Source: Chloroflexota bacterium
GTDB taxonomy: Bacteria; Chloroflexota; Anaerolineae; Promineifilales; Promineifilaceae
Assembly (NCBI GenBank): GCA_014584575.1
Contig: JACTMP010000011.1
Coordinates: forward strand, 109,132-173,131
Length of the DNA: 64,000 bases
Reading direction: 5' to 3'
A program made the position numbers and the translations under genes. This document shows, piece by piece, positions 24,431-32,780 of the stretch (the first letter of the stretch is position 1; each line of letters starts with the position of its first letter). A model generated the notes under the pieces. That model saw only the letters and a program-made list of their open reading frames with translations, was not told the origin of the DNA and made no database searches.

Positions 24431-25765
24431 ATGACCAAGAAGCAAACCAAAACGGTTGGCGAAGACCAACAACGTCAGTCCCGTAAAGAAGTGTTGATGG
24501 CCCGGAAGGAACGGGAACAAAAGCGCAGTATTTACCTGGGCACGGCCGTCGTCGGCGGCATTCTGCTGTTGGTACTGCTAATCGCCATTATCAACGAGGT
24601 CTTTATCTCTCCCAACCGGGCCGTGGCCGAAGTCAGAGGTGAATCCATCAGTTTGCGGGAATGGCAAGACCGGGTGCGGCTGGAACGGGCGCAACGAATT
24701 CTGCTGCTGGAAAACCAGTTGGAGGCGTTCGACGACATCGGTCTCATCCAGCAATTTTATGGTCAGTTGATCAATGAACTGCTCCAGCCGGAACAGATGG
24801 GTCAGACGGTGCTGAACCAGATGGCCGAGGACGTGATTGTGTTGCAGGCCGCCCGTGACCGGGGCATTACTGTCAGCGATGCAGAAGTGGAAGAGGCCAT
24901 TGGGGAATCGTTCAACTATTTCGGCGGCCAATCACCCACTCCCTTGCCCGCGCCCACAGAAACGATTATGCCCACACCGTCCATTACGCCCATTCCCACG
25001 GCCGTGATCACCGAACTGCTGCCTACCAATACCCCCTTCCCCACCCCCACCCTGGGGCCAACGGGCACGCCGCTGCCCACGGCCACCCCGGTCTCCGAAT
25101 CGGCATTCCGGGAAGAGCTGAACACGATGCTGGCCGGTTATCGGGAAATGGGGATTAGCGAAGCACAATACCGGGCCTATATCCGGCTGCAACTCTACCG
25201 GGAAAAGCTGGCGGATGCTCTGGCGCAAGAGTTCAATGTACCGGCGGAAGCGCCCCACGCCAGTTTCTACTTCATGGCCTTTGACACAGAAGAAGCCGCC
25301 AATGAAGCCCTGGCGCTGGTAGAGAGCAATGGTTATCTGCAAACGTGGAACGAGCTACGCAGCCAACCGTTTGACCCGGAAGCCACCTCTGCTCCCATCG
25401 TGTCGGAACTGCTCTGGCGTACTCAGCCCGATATCGAACAATCCTTTGGCGCTGACGCCGCGGCTACCGTCTTTTCTCAGCCGATGAACGAGCCGACGGC
25501 CGTTATCGTCCATGAGGTTAGCGAAGGCACGAACCGATATTTCCTTATTATGGTGTCGGGACGAGAGACACGGCCGTTGTCCGAAGCCGCCATCAATCAG
25601 GCCAAACAACAGCAGTTGACGAGCTTTATTGACGGCCGTCTTACCGGCAATCTCACCTTCACCGAATTTGATCGTGGCCGCACGCCGGAAACACCACGCC
25701 TGGACCCGATCTTCTACACCGCCCCCACCGCCACCCCGGTTTTACCGGCCACGGCGGCGCCGTAA
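24431..25765 (+). CDS. Membrane-anchored SurA/PpiC-like foldase
   Basis: 444 aa. A cytoplasmic basic N-terminus, one membrane helix (about 34-58, IYLGTAVVGGILLLVLLIAI), then a SurA-N-like domain (VRGESISLREWQDRVRLERA ... LNQMAEDVIVLQAARDRGI) interrupted by a Pro/Thr-rich loop (about 175-225), and a C-terminal region resembling a degraded parvulin domain (ASFYFMAFDTEEAANEALALV, AATVFSQPMNEPTAVIV). Such lipoprotein- or membrane-bound proteins assist folding of exported proteins. It follows rpsR by 15 bp and may be read from the same transcript. Confidence 0.8.
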   Translation: MTKKQTKTVGEDQQRQSRKEVLMARKEREQKRSIYLGTAVVGGILLLVLLIAIINEVFISPNRAVAEVRGESISLREWQDRVRLERAQRILLLENQLEAFDDIGLIQQFYGQLINELLQPEQMGQTVLNQMAEDVIVLQAARDRGITVSDAEVEEAIGESFNYFGGQSPTPLPAPTETIMPTPSITPIPTAVITELLPTNTPFPTPTLGPTGTPLPTATPVSESAFREELNTMLAGYREMGISEAQYRAYIRLQLYREKLADALAQEFNVPAEAPHASFYFMAFDTEEAANEALALVESNGYLQTWNELRSQPFDPEATSAPIVSELLWRTQPDIEQSFGADAAATVFSQPMNEPTAVIVHEVSEGTNRYFLIMVSGRETRPLSEAAINQAKQQQLTSFIDGRLTGNLTFTEFDRGRTPETPRLDPIFYTAPTATPVLPATAAP

Positions 25766-25771
25766 AAAAGA

Positions 25772-25838
25772 AGAGATTGGGAGATTAGGAGATTAAGAGA
25801 TTGCTCAATCTCTCAATCTCTCAATCTCTCAATCTCCC
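25772..25838. repeat. Heptad repeat hairpin, GGAGATT family
   Basis: AGAGATTGGGAGATTAGGAG on the left pairs with four AATCTCTC units on the right. It fills the gap between the convergent stops of the SurA-like gene and the unknown gene at 25841; the latter's TAA directly abuts the right arm. Confidence 0.85.
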
Positions 25839-25840
25839 CC

Positions 25841-26944
25841 TTACAACACCCCACCCGGAATACGCCCCGCCAGCATACCGGCTACCTGCACCGGCACAAA
25901 CGGTGGCTGGAACAGATCGGTGTTTTGTTGATGGCTGCGGAAAAAGTCAGCAATAAAGTGCATCCGGTCTTCCAGGCGCGCCCAATTAACGGCGGCGGTG
26001 CCGGTGAGTGTTTCGTCGCTAAAGTCCCAACGTTGTAAAAGCTGGCGCAAACGGCCGTTTTGAATCGTCAACAATGCTGGCGGAAACTTGTCCGCCCCCA
26101 CCGGCGGTTTTACATTGTGCCCCAGGCGCAGATCACCCGCCGGGATGGTAATGAACATCATCGTGCGCGTCAGAAGCTGCTCCCCCATGCGCCGCGCCAT
26201 CTGCCAGGCAGCGTCCGGCAAGGCGCCGCCCAGCCTGGCCGCCGGTTTGGCGCGCAGGGTGGCTACTGGCGCTTCCAGCGCCTCGGCAATGTGCGGTTGC
26301 AGCCGAATTTGCTCGTGCAAACCAATGAGCAGGTTTGCCAGCAATATGGCCTGGGCCTTTTGGGCCACATTGTCCATGAATCGCGCCTGATAGTAGCTGG
26401 TAAATGCTTCAATCAGGTAGTCCTGACCGTCTTCTTTGATCGGGCCAGGGTGGAATTGGGCCAGGAAGCGCTGTAAATGGGTTTCGCTGTAGGTTGAGTC
26501 CCGGCCCAACTCGGTAATGAAATGGTGAAAGGGATGGGCCAGTTCGGCAAAGACACGGCCGTTGCCAATAGACACACTCAGGCTGATACAATCAAGCATA
26601 CTCTCCACAACACCCTCATCTTCCACCAGCAGGCGGTGAGTCGGGTCGGTCAGGTAAGTGTGCAGACGAGCGCGGGGCGCCGCCCGACCGGCCCGGAATC
26701 TGTCCAGAGGGCCATCGGCCCAGTCAAAGGACAGTGCCAGTTTGTCCGGCAGCCGGTCATGGCGAATGGCGTAGCCCGCCGTTTTGGAAGCATACGTGGC
26801 AAAACTGCACCAGTTGGCGTTTTCGCTCCCCACCACCTGCGCCATCCCCTGCGACAATTCAAAATACACCTGGGTAATGCGCAGATTACGCAAGATCAGG
26901 TTCGGCATTCGTATGATCTGGTCAATATCCACTTGAGTTAACAT
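25841..26944 (-). CDS. Conserved protein of unknown function, 367 aa
   Basis: I do not recognise this family. It is a soluble, mostly helical protein with no signal peptide. Distinctive segments are NWCSFATYASKTAGYAIRHD near residue 45, LAHPFHHFITELGRDSTYSE near 135, EAFTSYYQARFMDNVAQKAQ near 185, and TRTMMFITIPAGDLRLGHNV near 265. Several conserved-looking His, Asp and Arg residues hint at an enzyme but no metal motif is certain. Start ATG at 26944 follows TGAGGA. The beta-helix gene upstream is on the same strand but separated by a hairpin. Confidence 0.6.
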   Translation of the reverse strand: MLTQVDIDQIIRMPNLILRNLRITQVYFELSQGMAQVVGSENANWCSFATYASKTAGYAIRHDRLPDKLALSFDWADGPLDRFRAGRAAPRARLHTYLTDPTHRLLVEDEGVVESMLDCISLSVSIGNGRVFAELAHPFHHFITELGRDSTYSETHLQRFLAQFHPGPIKEDGQDYLIEAFTSYYQARFMDNVAQKAQAILLANLLIGLHEQIRLQPHIAEALEAPVATLRAKPAARLGGALPDAAWQMARRMGEQLLTRTMMFITIPAGDLRLGHNVKPPVGADKFPPALLTIQNGRLRQLLQRWDFSDETLTGTAAVNWARLEDRMHFIADFFRSHQQNTDLFQPPFVPVQVAGMLAGRIPGGVL

Positions 26945-26960
26945 GGCAAAATCCTCAGGA

Positions 26961-26989
26961 GGTGTTGGTGAGATAGACTCACCAACACC
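26961..26989 (-). terminator. Hairpin after the beta-helix protein gene
   Basis: A perfect 12-bp stem (GGTGTTGGTGAG and complement) with 5-nt loop, nine bases after the stop of the beta-helix gene on the minus strand and just before the next gene. No U tract follows, so termination is only a guess. Confidence 0.5.
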
Positions 26990-26997
26990 CTATCATC

Positions 26998-28386
26998 TTA
27001 ACGCTGAATCAAAGGTAAATAGATGTAGTACGTCGGCGTAGGCGGCGGTGGCGGTTCTGTTGGGGCCGAGTTGTACTCGGCAGCGCCGATGTCGCAGCGC
27101 GCCGCGCCGCTGCCGCCATCCACATGGCGGGGATATTCCCGCTGGTCGGTGGTCAACATACCGCCGACATGATCAGCCGCACAGCCGGCCGGGTTACCGG
27201 CATCAATTACCGGGCTAAGGCTACCAGGCAGGCGTGTGCGGGTGGGGCCACCGTAATCCAGTAGGTTACTGAGCAGCGGATCCATATTGGTCAGATTGCC
27301 GGTGGTCACGCCGGTCAGGTCACAACCGGCCATCGTCTTAACCAGGTTGTAGCCGCCAGAGGTGATCGTTCCGGCACAGTCGCTGTTCATCGGGTTGGTA
27401 AAGAAACGCAGCCGGTTGTTAGCCACGATGCTGTTGTACATGTAAACGGTGGGTATATGGCCGGAGAAGGTGGAAACCATGATGCCGCCACCATCTCCGG
27501 TATCGTTTTGGTCAGAATCAGCGGTGTTGTCCATCACCGTCACGTTATACAGGTAGACCTTCGTCGGGTAGTTAGCTATTGACTGGGCGATGTAGATGCC
27601 GCCGCCATTCAGGGTAGCCTGGTTATACACAATGGTTGAGTTTATGATTGTGATCGTACCGTTGCTGGCGTCCACACCGCCGCCATTGCTGAAGCCAGAT
27701 GAAGTATTGTTGTTGATGGTGCTGTTGCGTATGGTCAACACCCCACCGCTGTTATTGGTGAGAGCCGCCCAGCCACCGCTGTTGTTGGCATAGGTGACGG
27801 CATTAAGGTCCGCCACGCCTTGATTTAGCAGACCGCCGTCCTGGTTGTTAAGCACCTGTGCATATTCCAGCGTCAGTGTGCCGCGATTCAGGATACCGCC
27901 TGCTGTGCCAGACCCTCCGGCCGTCTCATGTATGCCATTGTGCACCGTCAGATGGGACATCTGGACAGAAATGCCGTTGAAGATTTCAAAGACACGGCCG
28001 TTGGTCACATCCCGGTTGCCATCTATGATCGTCTCGGCCGCGCCCGCGCCGACGATGATCACACTGTCGGTCACGTCGAGGTCGCCGTTCAGAGCATAGT
28101 TTTCGGCGGTGCTGGGGATGGTCAGGTAGTAAGTACCGGCGGGAATGACGATGGTGTCCACGCCAGGTGAAGCGTTCGCCTCCATGATGGCCGCACGCAG
28201 GGTGCAGGCATTGTTGCCAGGGGCCGTTTCGCAAATGCCGTTGCCGGGATTGATGTCTACCGCGTCGGCCAGGCTGGTGTTGACGGTAAACGTCAGAGCG
28301 CCGGGGGCTGCGACGACAGGCCGCGATGCGGGGATAAAAGTGCCAATCAGTATGAATAGTAGAATGAGGAAGAGCGTGCCGTTCAT
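26998..28386 (-). CDS. Secreted CSLREA / beta-helix protein
   Basis: 462 aa. Signal peptide (MNGTLFLILLFILIGTFIP), a CSLREA-type N-terminal domain (FTVNTSLADAVDINPGNGIC ... CTLRAAIMEANA), a right-handed parallel beta-helix rich in Asn, Gly and Thr turns (about 95-400), and the choice-of-anchor Q end motif (DQREYPRHVDGG ... ARCDIGAAEY). A Pro-rich spacer leads to the C-terminal tail YIYLPLIQR, like two other secreted proteins in the window. Probably a surface polysaccharide-binding or adhesive protein. AAAGGA lies upstream of the ATG. Confidence 0.9.
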   Translation of the reverse strand: MNGTLFLILLFILIGTFIPASRPVVAAPGALTFTVNTSLADAVDINPGNGICETAPGNNACTLRAAIMEANASPGVDTIVIPAGTYYLTIPSTAENYALNGDLDVTDSVIIVGAGAAETIIDGNRDVTNGRVFEIFNGISVQMSHLTVHNGIHETAGGSGTAGGILNRGTLTLEYAQVLNNQDGGLLNQGVADLNAVTYANNSGGWAALTNNSGGVLTIRNSTINNNTSSGFSNGGGVDASNGTITIINSTIVYNQATLNGGGIYIAQSIANYPTKVYLYNVTVMDNTADSDQNDTGDGGGIMVSTFSGHIPTVYMYNSIVANNRLRFFTNPMNSDCAGTITSGGYNLVKTMAGCDLTGVTTGNLTNMDPLLSNLLDYGGPTRTRLPGSLSPVIDAGNPAGCAADHVGGMLTTDQREYPRHVDGGSGAARCDIGAAEYNSAPTEPPPPPTPTYYIYLPLIQR

Positions 28387-28547
28387 CAGGTTTGTGTCCT
28401 TTTCAATATGGTGGATAATCGGGCGCAGTCTACTGCACGGCCGTCCGTTCCCTGTCCAATCGGCGTCCGAAAACTGTCCACATGCAACCTGCTACTGATG
28501 ACAGGCATACAAGAGGCTATATTCCTGGCCCTGGAGGGTAAAAAACG

Positions 28548-29537
28548 ATGCTACCTGAAGCAACCCAATTTCCCCAATTCACCTGGCGGCCGCTGACCAC
28601 GGCCGACGCCGCTGCCATGTGCCAGACGGCCGTCGCCGACATGGATGCTGACGGCGCCGACTCCGCCCAAACCGTCACAGAGCTACAGCCGCTGCTGGAT
28701 TTTCTGCAAAATGAGTTACCGCATGACTCGCTGGCGGCTTTTACCGCCGATGGCACACTGGCGGCTATGGGGCTGCTCTTTTTGCCGCCCGCCGCCGAAG
28801 GCAACGAGCTGCGCTTCAATGCCAGCGGCACGGTACACCATGCCTATCGTGGGCAGGGCCTCGGCGCTTTTATCCTTTCCTGGATTGAAGCCCGCGCCCG
28901 CCAAAAAGTGGCCGAAGCGGGCAACGGCCGTGCCGCCCTCATCCAGACCAGTTGCCGCGATCACAACCAGGACCGCATTGACCTGTTTACACAGCAGGGG
29001 TTCCAGCCAACCCGTTACTTTTACCGGATGCAGCGCGATCTGCACCAGCCGATTCCTGATATACAGTTGGCGGCGGGATTGCAGCTACGGCCGTGGCAGC
29101 CCGAATTGGACAACGCTACCCGGCTGGCTTTCAACGATTCCTTTCAGGATCATTTTGGTTTCTTTCCTGTGAATGAAGAAATCTGGCACGTGGGTTTCAG
29201 TGGTAAACCAGAATTTCGTGGCGACCTGACCCGGCTGGCGCTGGATGACGCCGATAACGTAATCGGCTTTTGCATCTGCTCCGTGAGCGCCGGACGCAAC
29301 GAGCAAACCGGCTGGAACGAAGGTATCATGGAAGACATTGGCGTCATTCATGGCTGGCGCAAAAAAGGGATAGCCTCGGCGCTGATTGTAGCCGCCATGC
29401 ACGCTTTCAAAGAAGCGGGGTTGGACAAGGCCGCGCTGGGCGTAGACACAGAAAACCCCACGGGGGCGCTGCGCCTGTATGAAAATCTGGGTTTTTACGC
29501 CATGCGCCGCAGCGTCACCTTCACCAAAACATTGTAA
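28548..29537 (+). CDS. Tandem GNAT acetyltransferase
   Basis: 329 aa made of two GNAT domains. The first (about 10-165) has acetyl-CoA motif A HHAYRGQGLGAFILSWIEAR, the second (about 175-329) GWRKKGIASALIVAAMHAF and the closing NPTGALRLYENLGF. Two-domain GNATs include mycothiol synthase MshD; the substrate here is unknown. The second domain has the better preserved motif A and probably carries the activity. Confidence 0.85.
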   Translation: MLPEATQFPQFTWRPLTTADAAAMCQTAVADMDADGADSAQTVTELQPLLDFLQNELPHDSLAAFTADGTLAAMGLLFLPPAAEGNELRFNASGTVHHAYRGQGLGAFILSWIEARARQKVAEAGNGRAALIQTSCRDHNQDRIDLFTQQGFQPTRYFYRMQRDLHQPIPDIQLAAGLQLRPWQPELDNATRLAFNDSFQDHFGFFPVNEEIWHVGFSGKPEFRGDLTRLALDDADNVIGFCICSVSAGRNEQTGWNEGIMEDIGVIHGWRKKGIASALIVAAMHAFKEAGLDKAALGVDTENPTGALRLYENLGFYAMRRSVTFTKTL

Positions 29538-29670
29538 AACAGACAGAAACAACATTGGCCCACCGCCTCCCATACCGGCAGGGCCACGGCCATAGCAGAT
29601 GCGCACCTCACCCTCCCTGCCCGACCACATGATGCAGCCGATCAACCAGGTTACGATGCGCCCAATCGGT

Positions 29671-29698
29671 TTGAGAAATCTGGCACAAAAGGTATAAT
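29671..29698 (+). promoter_or_regulatory. Promoter of the triplicated-module membrane protein
   Basis: TTGAGA and a perfect TATAAT separated by 16 bp, 42 bp before the start codon at 29740. This is one of the best housekeeping-type promoters in the window. Confidence 0.65.
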
Positions 29699-29739
29699 TG
29701 CTGCCCAATAAGCTGATTTCAAATAAAAGAGGGATTCCC

Positions 29740-30819
29740 ATGGTATTTATCATCGCTTGTCTGGCTGTACTATTGCCGGTACTCCTGGGTGCTTTTCTCG
29801 CCTGGGTCTTCGCCGGCATGGATACCCGTGTCAATCAAACAAAAGTAGAACTGGAAGAAAGAGACAAAGGGTACAACCCGGCGTTGACGTTTGGGCACAA
29901 AATTAAAGCCCAGGCTGATCCAGAAACGCAGTTGGCTGAAGCACGCCAGTTAGCGGCAAAACAGGCGGCTTCTCTGCCACGGGGGGCCAATATGCAGATT
30001 GGCCGGTTAGGTGAGGAAAATATGGTGACAGCCGGCCGCAGCGATGCCTTGCAACGTGATCCGGTCACGGCCGTGCGCATTGCTGCTCATCATGGTTGGG
30101 ATGGTGCACGCACGGGGGCTGTGGCCGTAACAACCGCGCCTGCCGCTGCTGCCCCCGCGGCCACTGCCGCCAGCGCCCCGGCGAGCGTCACCCCTGGTAA
30201 AGATTTCGCCGTCATCGCCATCACCGACAACATGTCGCCGGATGAAATCCGCAAGGCGCGTATTGCCAATGCCAAAGCCAAATCGGCCGCGACTAAAGCC
30301 GCCAAAGCGGCTGGCGTCCCGGCTGCCGCCGCAACCGCTGCACCCGGCGCGGCCCAACCGGTTGTGGCAGCCGCCCCGGCAGCCACGGCCGTAGCCATCG
30401 AACCACCCCAACTCATTGAAATCACCGATGGCATGTCGCCCGATGATGTACGCAAAGCACGCATCGCCAATTCCAAAGCCACTTCAGCCTTCAATAAGGC
30501 GCTCAAGGCTGCCGGTATTGACCCCAAAGATGTGGAGATTGTAGACGGTCAGGTTGTTATCCCTGGCGGCGCACCCGTAATGGCCGCCGCACCGGTAGCC
30601 GAAGCAGGTGAAACGGCCGTGCCCGCGGCGGTCGTCGCTGCCCCAGCGACCGCTGCCCCAGCCGCCGTGTCGGCCGTGCCCGAACCAAATTACATCGAGA
30701 TCACCGACGACATGTCCCCGGATGACATTCGCAAAGCCCGTATTCAAAACTCCAAGCTCAAGTCTGAATACAACAAGGCGCTTAAAGCCGCCGGTATTGA
30801 TCCCAAAACAGTGGCGTAA
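29740..30819 (+). CDS. Membrane-anchored protein with triplicated MSPDDIRKAR module
   Basis: 359 aa of unknown function. One N-terminal membrane helix (MVFIIACLAVLLPVLLGAFL) is followed by a charged segment. Three copies of a ~38-residue module are separated by Ala/Pro/Val-rich linkers. Each module reads like EITDxMSPDDIRKARIxNSK followed by a Lys/Ala-rich helix ending in KALKAAGIDPK; copies begin near residues 155, 225 and 320. The last copy ends the protein. The modules look like small helical hairpins on flexible arms, as in lipoyl-carrier E2 proteins, but they are not the known peripheral-subunit-binding domain as far as I can tell. AAAAGAGGGA precedes the ATG. Confidence 0.75.
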   Translation: MVFIIACLAVLLPVLLGAFLAWVFAGMDTRVNQTKVELEERDKGYNPALTFGHKIKAQADPETQLAEARQLAAKQAASLPRGANMQIGRLGEENMVTAGRSDALQRDPVTAVRIAAHHGWDGARTGAVAVTTAPAAAAPAATAASAPASVTPGKDFAVIAITDNMSPDEIRKARIANAKAKSAATKAAKAAGVPAAAATAAPGAAQPVVAAAPAATAVAIEPPQLIEITDGMSPDDVRKARIANSKATSAFNKALKAAGIDPKDVEIVDGQVVIPGGAPVMAAAPVAEAGETAVPAAVVAAPATAAPAAVSAVPEPNYIEITDDMSPDDIRKARIQNSKLKSEYNKALKAAGIDPKTVA

Positions 30820-30845
30820 CAGAATTTGTCTGTTCGCTCAATAGA

Positions 30846-31517
30846 ATGATAGACGCGCTCATTTTTGATTTTGACGGGCTGATCCTGAATACCGAATTTA
30901 CCGAATACCTCTCCTGGCAAGAGGTATTTTTGTCCTTTGGCGTCCCGTTCCCGCTGGCAGTGTGGCAGCAGCACATTGGCGCCATTACCTTTGACCCCTA
31001 TGCTTTTCTGGATACGGCCGTCGGCCACGCCGTAGATAGGGATGCCATCGAACCACGCCGCCGCCAGCGTGACCGGGAATTTTTAACGCAGGAAACGATG
31101 ATGCCCGGCGTCATGGATTATCTACAGGCTGCTCGTGAGATGGGGCTGCTCATTGGGTTAGCCTCCAGTTCGCCGCATCATTGGGTGGATGAACATTTGC
31201 AGCGGTTGGATATTACGCCTTACTTTGCGGTGGTTGCCTGCCGGGATGATGTGGATGACTGCCCCAAACCGGACCCGGCGGTATACCATTTTGCCCTGGC
31301 GCAATTAGGCGTCGCCCCAGGCATGGCGCTGGCGCTGGAAGATTCGCTCAATGGGGTACGGGCGGCGAAGGCGGCAGGAGTGCGGGTCACGGCCGTGCCC
31401 AATAACATGACCCACACCCTCGATTTTTCCCTGGCCGATTATCGCCTGGCTTCTTTAGCGGACATGCCCTTATCCCAACTCATTACCGAGGTTTTCCATG
31501 CCGCAAACGAATTTTGA
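30846..31517 (+). CDS. HAD-superfamily hydrolase, beta-phosphoglucomutase-like
   Basis: 223 aa with all four HAD motifs: DFDGLILNTE (nucleophile Asp9 and acid Asp11), LASSSP, CPKPDP (Lys) and LEDSLNGVRAAKAAG. The helical cap (about 15-80) fits the phosphatase/phosphomutase subgroup I. It is the first gene of a four-gene operon and overlaps the next by 20 bp. Confidence 0.92.
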   Translation: MIDALIFDFDGLILNTEFTEYLSWQEVFLSFGVPFPLAVWQQHIGAITFDPYAFLDTAVGHAVDRDAIEPRRRQRDREFLTQETMMPGVMDYLQAAREMGLLIGLASSSPHHWVDEHLQRLDITPYFAVVACRDDVDDCPKPDPAVYHFALAQLGVAPGMALALEDSLNGVRAAKAAGVRVTAVPNNMTHTLDFSLADYRLASLADMPLSQLITEVFHAANEF

Positions 31518-31902
31518 AAAGATCGTAGATTTTCACGCCGCCCTGGAAGCCACACCGACAGCCCCCACCATCCCCCATCCCGACACGCTGGCGCTGCGGC
31601 GCACCTTGATTGAAGAAGAGTACAAGGAAGTAATGGCCGCTTTTACCTTGCTGCCTGATGAAATGGGCACGGCCGTTGACCTGGCCCCCCTGGCGCATGA
31701 ATTGGCCGACCTGCTCTACGTCGTCTACGGCACATTTGCCACCCTGGGCATCAACGCCGACGCCGTCTACGCCGAAGTCCACCGCGCCAACATGGAAAAG
31801 CTGGGCGGCCCCCGCCGCGCCGATGGCAAACTACTGAAGCCCCCCGGCTGGCAACCCGCCAACGTTCACGGCGTCTTGCAACAGTTACAGGAAACACCAT
31901 GA
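31498..31902 (+). CDS. MazG-like NTP pyrophosphohydrolase
   Basis: 134 aa. The metal-binding acidic helices of the MazG/PRA-PH superfamily are clear: TLIEEEYKEVMAA (E-E-x-x-E) and APLAHELADLLYVVYGTFAT (E-x-x-D), followed by EVHRANMEKLGG. It would hydrolyse nucleoside triphosphates or a phosphoribosyl nucleotide to the monophosphate plus pyrophosphate. It overlaps its neighbours by 20 bp and by the ATGA of the next start. Confidence 0.88.
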   Translation: MPQTNFEKIVDFHAALEATPTAPTIPHPDTLALRRTLIEEEYKEVMAAFTLLPDEMGTAVDLAPLAHELADLLYVVYGTFATLGINADAVYAEVHRANMEKLGGPRRADGKLLKPPGWQPANVHGVLQQLQETP

Positions 31903-32741
31903 CCTACCACTCCATTTTCCGCCCGGATTTATTTTCCGGGCAAACCATCATCGTCACCGGCGGCGGCAGCGGCATTGGGCGGGCCACCGCGCATGAACTG
32001 GCCTCTTTGGGGGCGCACGTGGTCATTGCCGGGCGCGACCCGGAGAAGCTGGAAACGGTACGCCAGGAAATTGCGACCGGCGGCGGCCATGTATCCGCCA
32101 TCGTCTGCAACATCCGCGAAGAGAGCCAGGTGCAAAACCTGTTCACCCAGGTAATGGCCGAACGGGGCGCGGTGCATGGGTTGGTGAACAATGCTGGCGG
32201 CCAATTCCTCAGCCCGGCGGAGATGATTACGTTGAAGGGGTTCACGGCGGTTGTCGAAACCAACCTCACCGGCACCTTTCTCATGTGCCGCGAAGCGTAC
32301 AACCAAACCATGGGGCAACACGGCGGCGTCATCGTCAATATGCTCATTGACCAATGGCGCGGCTACCCCGGCATGGCCCACTCCGCCGCCGCCCGCGCCG
32401 GGGTGGAAAACCTGACCAAAACATTGGCCGTTGAGTGGGCGCGATCCGGTGTGCGTATCAACGCCGTCGCGCCGGGCATCATTGATTCCAGCGGGCTGGA
32501 CAAATACCCCGATTACGTCAAAAAAGAGCTGCTGCCCCTGGTTGTCAAAGACATCCCCTTCAAACGCATGGGCACGGAAAGCGAAACGGCCGCAGCCATC
32601 GTTTTTCTGCTTTCCCCCGCCGCCGCCTACATTAGCGGCGAGACGCTCAAAATTGACGGGGCGTACTCCCTGTGGCGTAAAACTTGGGAGATTGACGATC
32701 ACAACAACGCGCCGCCGGCTTATAATGGGTTTAGACCCTAA
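31899..32741 (+). CDS. SDR of the peroxisomal trans-2-enoyl-CoA reductase (PECR) type
   Basis: 280 aa, NADPH-dependent. Rossmann motif TGGGSGIGRA and NNAGGQFLSPAEMITLKG are clear. The classical Tyr-x-x-x-Lys is absent: the site reads AHSAAARAGVENLTKTLAVEWA, which matches the [22 protein letters not shown] region of PECR and 2,4-dienoyl-CoA reductases. It therefore probably reduces an enoyl-CoA double bond, not a ketone. Its start overlaps the MazG-like stop (ATGA). The last residues RP and TAA stop are supplied by a GACCCTAAGGGTTT palindrome. Confidence 0.87.
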   Translation: MTYHSIFRPDLFSGQTIIVTGGGSGIGRATAHELASLGAHVVIAGRDPEKLETVRQEIATGGGHVSAIVCNIREESQVQNLFTQVMAERGAVHGLVNNAGGQFLSPAEMITLKGFTAVVETNLTGTFLMCREAYNQTMGQHGGVIVNMLIDQWRGYPGMAHSAAARAGVENLTKTLAVEWARSGVRINAVAPGIIDSSGLDKYPDYVKKELLPLVVKDIPFKRMGTESETAAAIVFLLSPAAAYISGETLKIDGAYSLWRKTWEIDDHNNAPPAYNGFRP

Positions 32742-32765
32742 GGGTTTTCTGAAACCCTTAGGGTC
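32734..32765. repeat. GACCCTAAGGGTTT palindrome, copy 2
   Basis: A 32-bp hairpin between the PECR-like and ThDP-lyase genes. The sequence AGACCCTAA at its left edge is the Arg-Pro-stop of the upstream gene. The ThDP gene follows with its own AAAGGAGG. Confidence 0.85.
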
Positions 32766-32780
32766 TGCAAAGGAGGCAAC

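Noticed and set aside
29085..29834. Minus-strand frame across the GNAT gene end and the next promoter
   Set aside because: It overlaps a complete GNAT gene and a strong promoter; protein composition is not natural.
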